Positions 61,172-64,000 of a stretch of 64,000 bases of DNA are shown here, in pieces; position 1 is the first letter of the stretch; each line of letters begins with the position of its first letter. The translations under genes were made by a program, and so were the position numbers. Location: contig JADJUS010000022.1 in assembly GCA_016716905.1 (NCBI GenBank), positions 1,723,501-1,787,500 of the forward strand, given 5' to 3'. The notes beneath the pieces were generated by a model that was not told the origin of the DNA, ran no database searches, and saw only the letters and a list, made by a program, of their open reading frames with translations. Source of the DNA: Acidobacteriota bacterium. GTDB taxonomy: Bacteria > Acidobacteriota > Vicinamibacteria > Vicinamibacterales > SCN-69-37.

Positions 61172-63058
61172 TTATTGCAGATCGCCGGCGATCTGCTGAA
61201 TGGTGATGACAACAAATTCAGCCGGCTTGAGCGGTGCGAAGCCGACCATGATGTTGACGATGCCGAGGTTGCGATCGGCTTGGGTGGTGGTTTCCTTGTC
61301 GCACTTGACGAAGAAGGCTTCCTGCGGCGTTTTGCCCTGAAACGCGCCCTGACGGAACAGGCCGTTCATGAACGCGCCGAGGTTCAACCGAATCTGAGCC
61401 CAGAGCGGTTCGTCGTTTGGTTCAAACACCACCCACTGCGTGCCCCGGTACAGGCTTTCTTCCAGGAAGAGTGCGAGGCGGCGGATGGGGACGTACTTAT
61501 ACTCGTCGGCCTGCGCGTCCGCGCCCTTCATCGTGCGCGCGCCCCAGGCGACACGCCCGTACGCGGGGAAGCTGCGCAGGGCGTTGACGCCGAGTGGATT
61601 GATCTGCCCGTTCTCGATGTCATTGATGGGGAGCGTCAGGTCGAGCACGCCGTTGAGCGTGGCGTCGGTGCCGGCCGGGGCCTTCCACACGCCCCGGGTG
61701 GCGTCCGTGCGCGCATACACACCGGCCATCGTGCCCGACGGTGCCATCGCGCGTGGCCGCAGACCGTCGAGTGGATCAACGATGCGTACCGCGGGGAAGT
61801 AGGTGGCCGCGTTTCGCGATTGTGATGCCCCGTTGGCCCAGGCGCCGATGTTCGCGAGTGTGCGGTTCGAAGGTGCGTCCACCACGTAGAAGGCGCGGCG
61901 CGCTTCGCACAGCGCCGTGGCTGCAGGAATCACCGCGGCTTCCTGCCCGGCCGTCATGTCGAACGTCTCGGGAATGAGCAGCATGTTGAACAGGTCCACG
62001 TCCAGCAGCGCGTAGATGCCGGTCTTGGCCAGTTCGTTGCCGACGAGATTGACTGCCGCGCCCCGGGTGCCGTCGGCGCCCGACGTGGGAGGGACAAGGT
62101 TGTTGACCACGGCCGGACGCCGCTGGGCCGCGCCAGAAAACTCGCGACCGCCATTGGCCAGGCCCATGTTCGCCACGGCCGCGAGACCACCGAATGCGCC
62201 ACCTGCGATGACCACGCTGGACGTTTCGCCGGTGGCGAGTGACGCAATGCGCAGGTGACCGGTGCCGGCCTGACCGTCAGGACCCGTTTGCGACGCCTGA
62301 AGCCTGGCGGCAAGTCCGGCCGCAGCGATCGCATTGGTGGTGGAGGTCACCAGCGCACCAATGTTCGCCCACGGTGCACCGGCGAGCGTCAACTGAAACG
62401 CCGTGGTGCCGTCCACCGAGCCGCCGATGATGGTGTTGGTCGGATTGAGCGGAAACGTGATGGCGCCGCTGACCGCGAATCCAGCCTGGGTAAAGGTCAG
62501 TGCGGGGCGCCGCGTGACCTGCACCAGCGCTGAGTTGTTGTTGACCACCGATTCGACGAACTGCCCGGAGTTTGAATCGAGGCTCAAGTTGCGGTGCGTC
62601 TCCACGGGCACCAGCGTGCTGCCGTCGGCCTGCAACTGCGAGATGACCAGGTTGAAGTCCGTATCCGCGTTCCGCACACCGGTGGTTTGTACCGAGATGC
62701 GCAGCCCGTTGCCCCATGCCCCTGGGCTGGACGCCTTCACGTCCAGGACGATCACCGCCGACCCATCCTGCAGCGTCCACGATGAGGTGGCGTGTCCCAC
62801 TGCCACACGAACGATGATGGCCTGCGTGCCACCGTTCAGGAAGAACTGCCGGACGCCATACGACACCGGGCTGTCGCGGTCGAGTCCGCCATACCCGCGC
62901 TCGAAGTCGGCAAAACTCGTGATGGCCACCGCCTTGTCGGGCACGCCCTTGCGGGTGAAGCCCACGAACGCGGCGACCGATGTGGCCACACCCGTGATGG
63001 TGCGCACCCCACTGGCTTTTTCGACAATGTAAACACCGGGATAGCTGACCTGCGCCAT
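61172..63058 (-). CDS. eCIS contractile sheath protein
   Basis: A 628-residue tail sheath. The N-terminal YPGVYIVEKASGVRTITGVATSVAAFVGFT and C-terminal EESLYRGTQWVVFEPND followed by LNLGAFMNGLFRQGAFQG are classical sheath handles and core (partial quotes). The middle, residues about 110-340, is a larger inserted outer domain. AAGGAG is nine bases before ATG 63058, rejecting the longer frame. It is the first gene of the operon, with only this one sheath copy. Confidence 0.92.
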   Translation of the reverse strand: MAQVSYPGVYIVEKASGVRTITGVATSVAAFVGFTRKGVPDKAVAITSFADFERGYGGLDRDSPVSYGVRQFFLNGGTQAIIVRVAVGHATSSWTLQDGSAVIVLDVKASSPGAWGNGLRISVQTTGVRNADTDFNLVISQLQADGSTLVPVETHRNLSLDSNSGQFVESVVNNNSALVQVTRRPALTFTQAGFAVSGAITFPLNPTNTIIGGSVDGTTAFQLTLAGAPWANIGALVTSTTNAIAAAGLAARLQASQTGPDGQAGTGHLRIASLATGETSSVVIAGGAFGGLAAVANMGLANGGREFSGAAQRRPAVVNNLVPPTSGADGTRGAAVNLVGNELAKTGIYALLDVDLFNMLLIPETFDMTAGQEAAVIPAATALCEARRAFYVVDAPSNRTLANIGAWANGASQSRNAATYFPAVRIVDPLDGLRPRAMAPSGTMAGVYARTDATRGVWKAPAGTDATLNGVLDLTLPINDIENGQINPLGVNALRSFPAYGRVAWGARTMKGADAQADEYKYVPIRRLALFLEESLYRGTQWVVFEPNDEPLWAQIRLNLGAFMNGLFRQGAFQGKTPQEAFFVKCDKETTTQADRNLGIVNIMVGFAPLKPAEFVVITIQQIAGDLQ

Positions 63059-63265
63059 GGACACGTCTCCTTCTTCACTGCGATCGGACAGTCGTAGAGC
63101 GATGCCAACCTCTGACAATGTGTTAGCTGTGGCTCGGTGACGAAAGCAATTAACGTGCCTCGCGCAACCGACGGCCTGGCCGATGTCAAAGCGTAGAGGG
63201 GCAGATATTACACGGACATTTCTAGAAGTCGAGTGTAAAAACTGTCAGCACAAAATAGCGGTCGA
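63059..63265 (-). promoter_or_regulatory. Sigma-54-like promoter region of the eCIS operon
   Basis: On the minus strand AGGCACG-TTAA-TTGCT (63160 to 63145) matches the sigma-54 consensus TGGCACG-N4-TTGCW except for the first base, with the exact GG-N10-GC spacing. A start of transcription near 63134 would give a leader of about 76 bases. Upstream, TTACAC (63208-63213) and GTGTAA (63233-63238) form an inverted pair, and AAATAG/CTATTT (63253-63271) another; either could bind an enhancer protein. The rest of the region holds no gene. Confidence 0.55.
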
Positions 63266-64000
63266 CTATTTCCGCGGGACGCGTCCATCGCTCATGGCCG
63301 CGTTGTACGCGAACGCCGCCATGATGACGGCGTTCTTCATGAGGTCTTCGGGCGGCAGTGTTTCGAGAAAATCCAGGTTGGTGTGGCCACCGGTGCCGCC
63401 CACACGATCCTGGAGGAACTGGAAGCCCGGGAGTCCCACCCGGTCGAACGAAATGTGATCGGTGCTCCCCACGCCGCGTGGTGACACGGTTGTCATACCC
63501 AAGTCGTGGAATGGCGCGGTCCAACTCGTCATCATCGTCCTGGCCCCTTCATTCCCCTGCAGGTAGATGCCCCGGTACTGTCCGGGGCCATAGTCCTGAT
63601 TGAAGTAGGCCGAGAGTTTTTCGTACGCAGGTGTGACCCCTTTCGGGCTCGCGGGGTCACCGAAGTGTTTCAACACGTATTCGCGCGAGCCATGCAGGCC
63701 CTGTTCTTCGCCCGCCCACAAGGCGGCGCGAATGGTTCGGCGCGGCTTGGCCCCCACCGCGCGCAGGATGCGCATGGCCTCGAGCACAACCGCCACTCCC
63801 GAGGTGTTGTCGCTCGCGTTCGGGCTGGCGTGCCATGTGTCCAGGTGCGCGCCGATCATCACGAGTTCATCTTTCAAATCGGTACCGGGGATATCACCGA
63901 CCACGTTGCTGGCTTGTTCGACCGCAGCGCCCACCCGATTGCGAATTTCGATTTCGATCATGACCGGCAGACCACGTTCGCGCAGCCGGTACATCCTGTT
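63266..64000 (-). CDS. M28 family aminopeptidase, C-terminal part
   Basis: At least 245 residues are visible and the frame is open through the window edge. The co-catalytic zinc site of M28 is complete: HLD (first histidine and aspartate), NASDNTSG (bridging aspartate), GEEQGL (catalytic plus ligand glutamate), STDHISFD (aspartate) and GGHTNLDF (histidine). It should be a secreted aminopeptidase or carboxypeptidase-like enzyme. The stop at 63266 is just upstream of the eCIS promoter region, in the same direction, so read-through from this gene into the operon is possible. Confidence 0.85.
   Translation of the reverse strand, partial: NRMYRLRERGLPVMIEIEIRNRVGAAVEQASNVVGDIPGTDLKDELVMIGAHLDTWHASPNASDNTSGVAVVLEAMRILRAVGAKPRRTIRAALWAGEEQGLHGSREYVLKHFGDPASPKGVTPAYEKLSAYFNQDYGPGQYRGIYLQGNEGARTMMTSWTAPFHDLGMTTVSPRGVGSTDHISFDRVGLPGFQFLQDRVGGTGGHTNLDFLETLPPEDLMKNAVIMAAFAYNAAMSDGRVPRK

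Noticed and set aside
38036..63058. A prophage
   Set aside because: No capsid, portal, terminase, integrase or lysis genes, while DUF4255, AAA+ ATPase and DUF4157 are present; this fits eCIS.
1..64000. tRNA, rRNA or CRISPR array
   Set aside because: I found no cloverleaf with a conserved T-loop, no rRNA-like stretch and no regularly spaced direct repeats.

Overview
This is a high-GC window, most likely from an acidobacterium (Vicinamibacteria-like). The evidence for that placement is the PadR regulator coupled to an ADOP-type ABC permease, many secreted metallo- and amidohydrolases, PQQ and choice-of-anchor beta-propellers, and dispersed palindromic intergenic elements. The taxonomic call is inference; the window contains no rRNA or tRNA gene.

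Bases 1-6.5 kb hold ordinary cellular genes: a cut-off M19 dipeptidase, a four-heme cytochrome, a GT-C-like membrane protein, malic enzyme, an enoyl-CoA hydratase-family protein and a five-S1-domain RNA-binding protein. Bases 6.5-17.8 kb form a periplasmic redox/propeller block: a PQQ dehydrogenase facing a same-direction run of a heme/copper-monooxygenase-like/TPR protein, a choice-of-anchor B protein, a YVTN propeller, an FG-GAP protein and a thioredoxin-fold protein. The last of these is the most striking gene of the first half. Two ORFs separated by one in-frame TGA read through as a single 621-residue protein, and the TGA is followed by a hairpin whose apical sequence and 18-nt spacing match the E. 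coli fdhF bacterial SECIS (recalled from knowledge). I call it a selenoprotein.

Bases 17.9-37.5 kb are mixed housekeeping and secreted enzymes: MBL-fold hydrolase, amidohydrolases, VOC protein, creatininase, STAS protein, tryptophanase/tyrosine phenol-lyase, M24 peptidase, PadR-ADOP pair, SDR, PEBP, DUF1028 and an H1-like basic protein. Several palindromic repeat elements lie between them.

Bases 37.5-63.1 kb are one uninterrupted minus-strand operon of 19 genes with gaps of 13 bp or less or short overlaps. It encodes an extracellular contractile injection system (eCIS): sheath, tube, tail terminator (DUF4255), AAA+ ATPase, tube initiator and LysM adaptor, split spike (D-like and V-like), PAAR-like tip, gp25, two large baseplate proteins, a tail protein I-like baseplate/fibre protein, a giant DUF6519/beta-helix protein, and a DUF4157-LysM-metallopeptidase-like candidate cargo followed by a HEAT-repeat protein. 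A sigma-54-type GG-N10-GC promoter lies about 85 bp before the sheath gene. No tape-measure protein and no second sheath or tube is recognisable. The window ends inside an M28 aminopeptidase gene.
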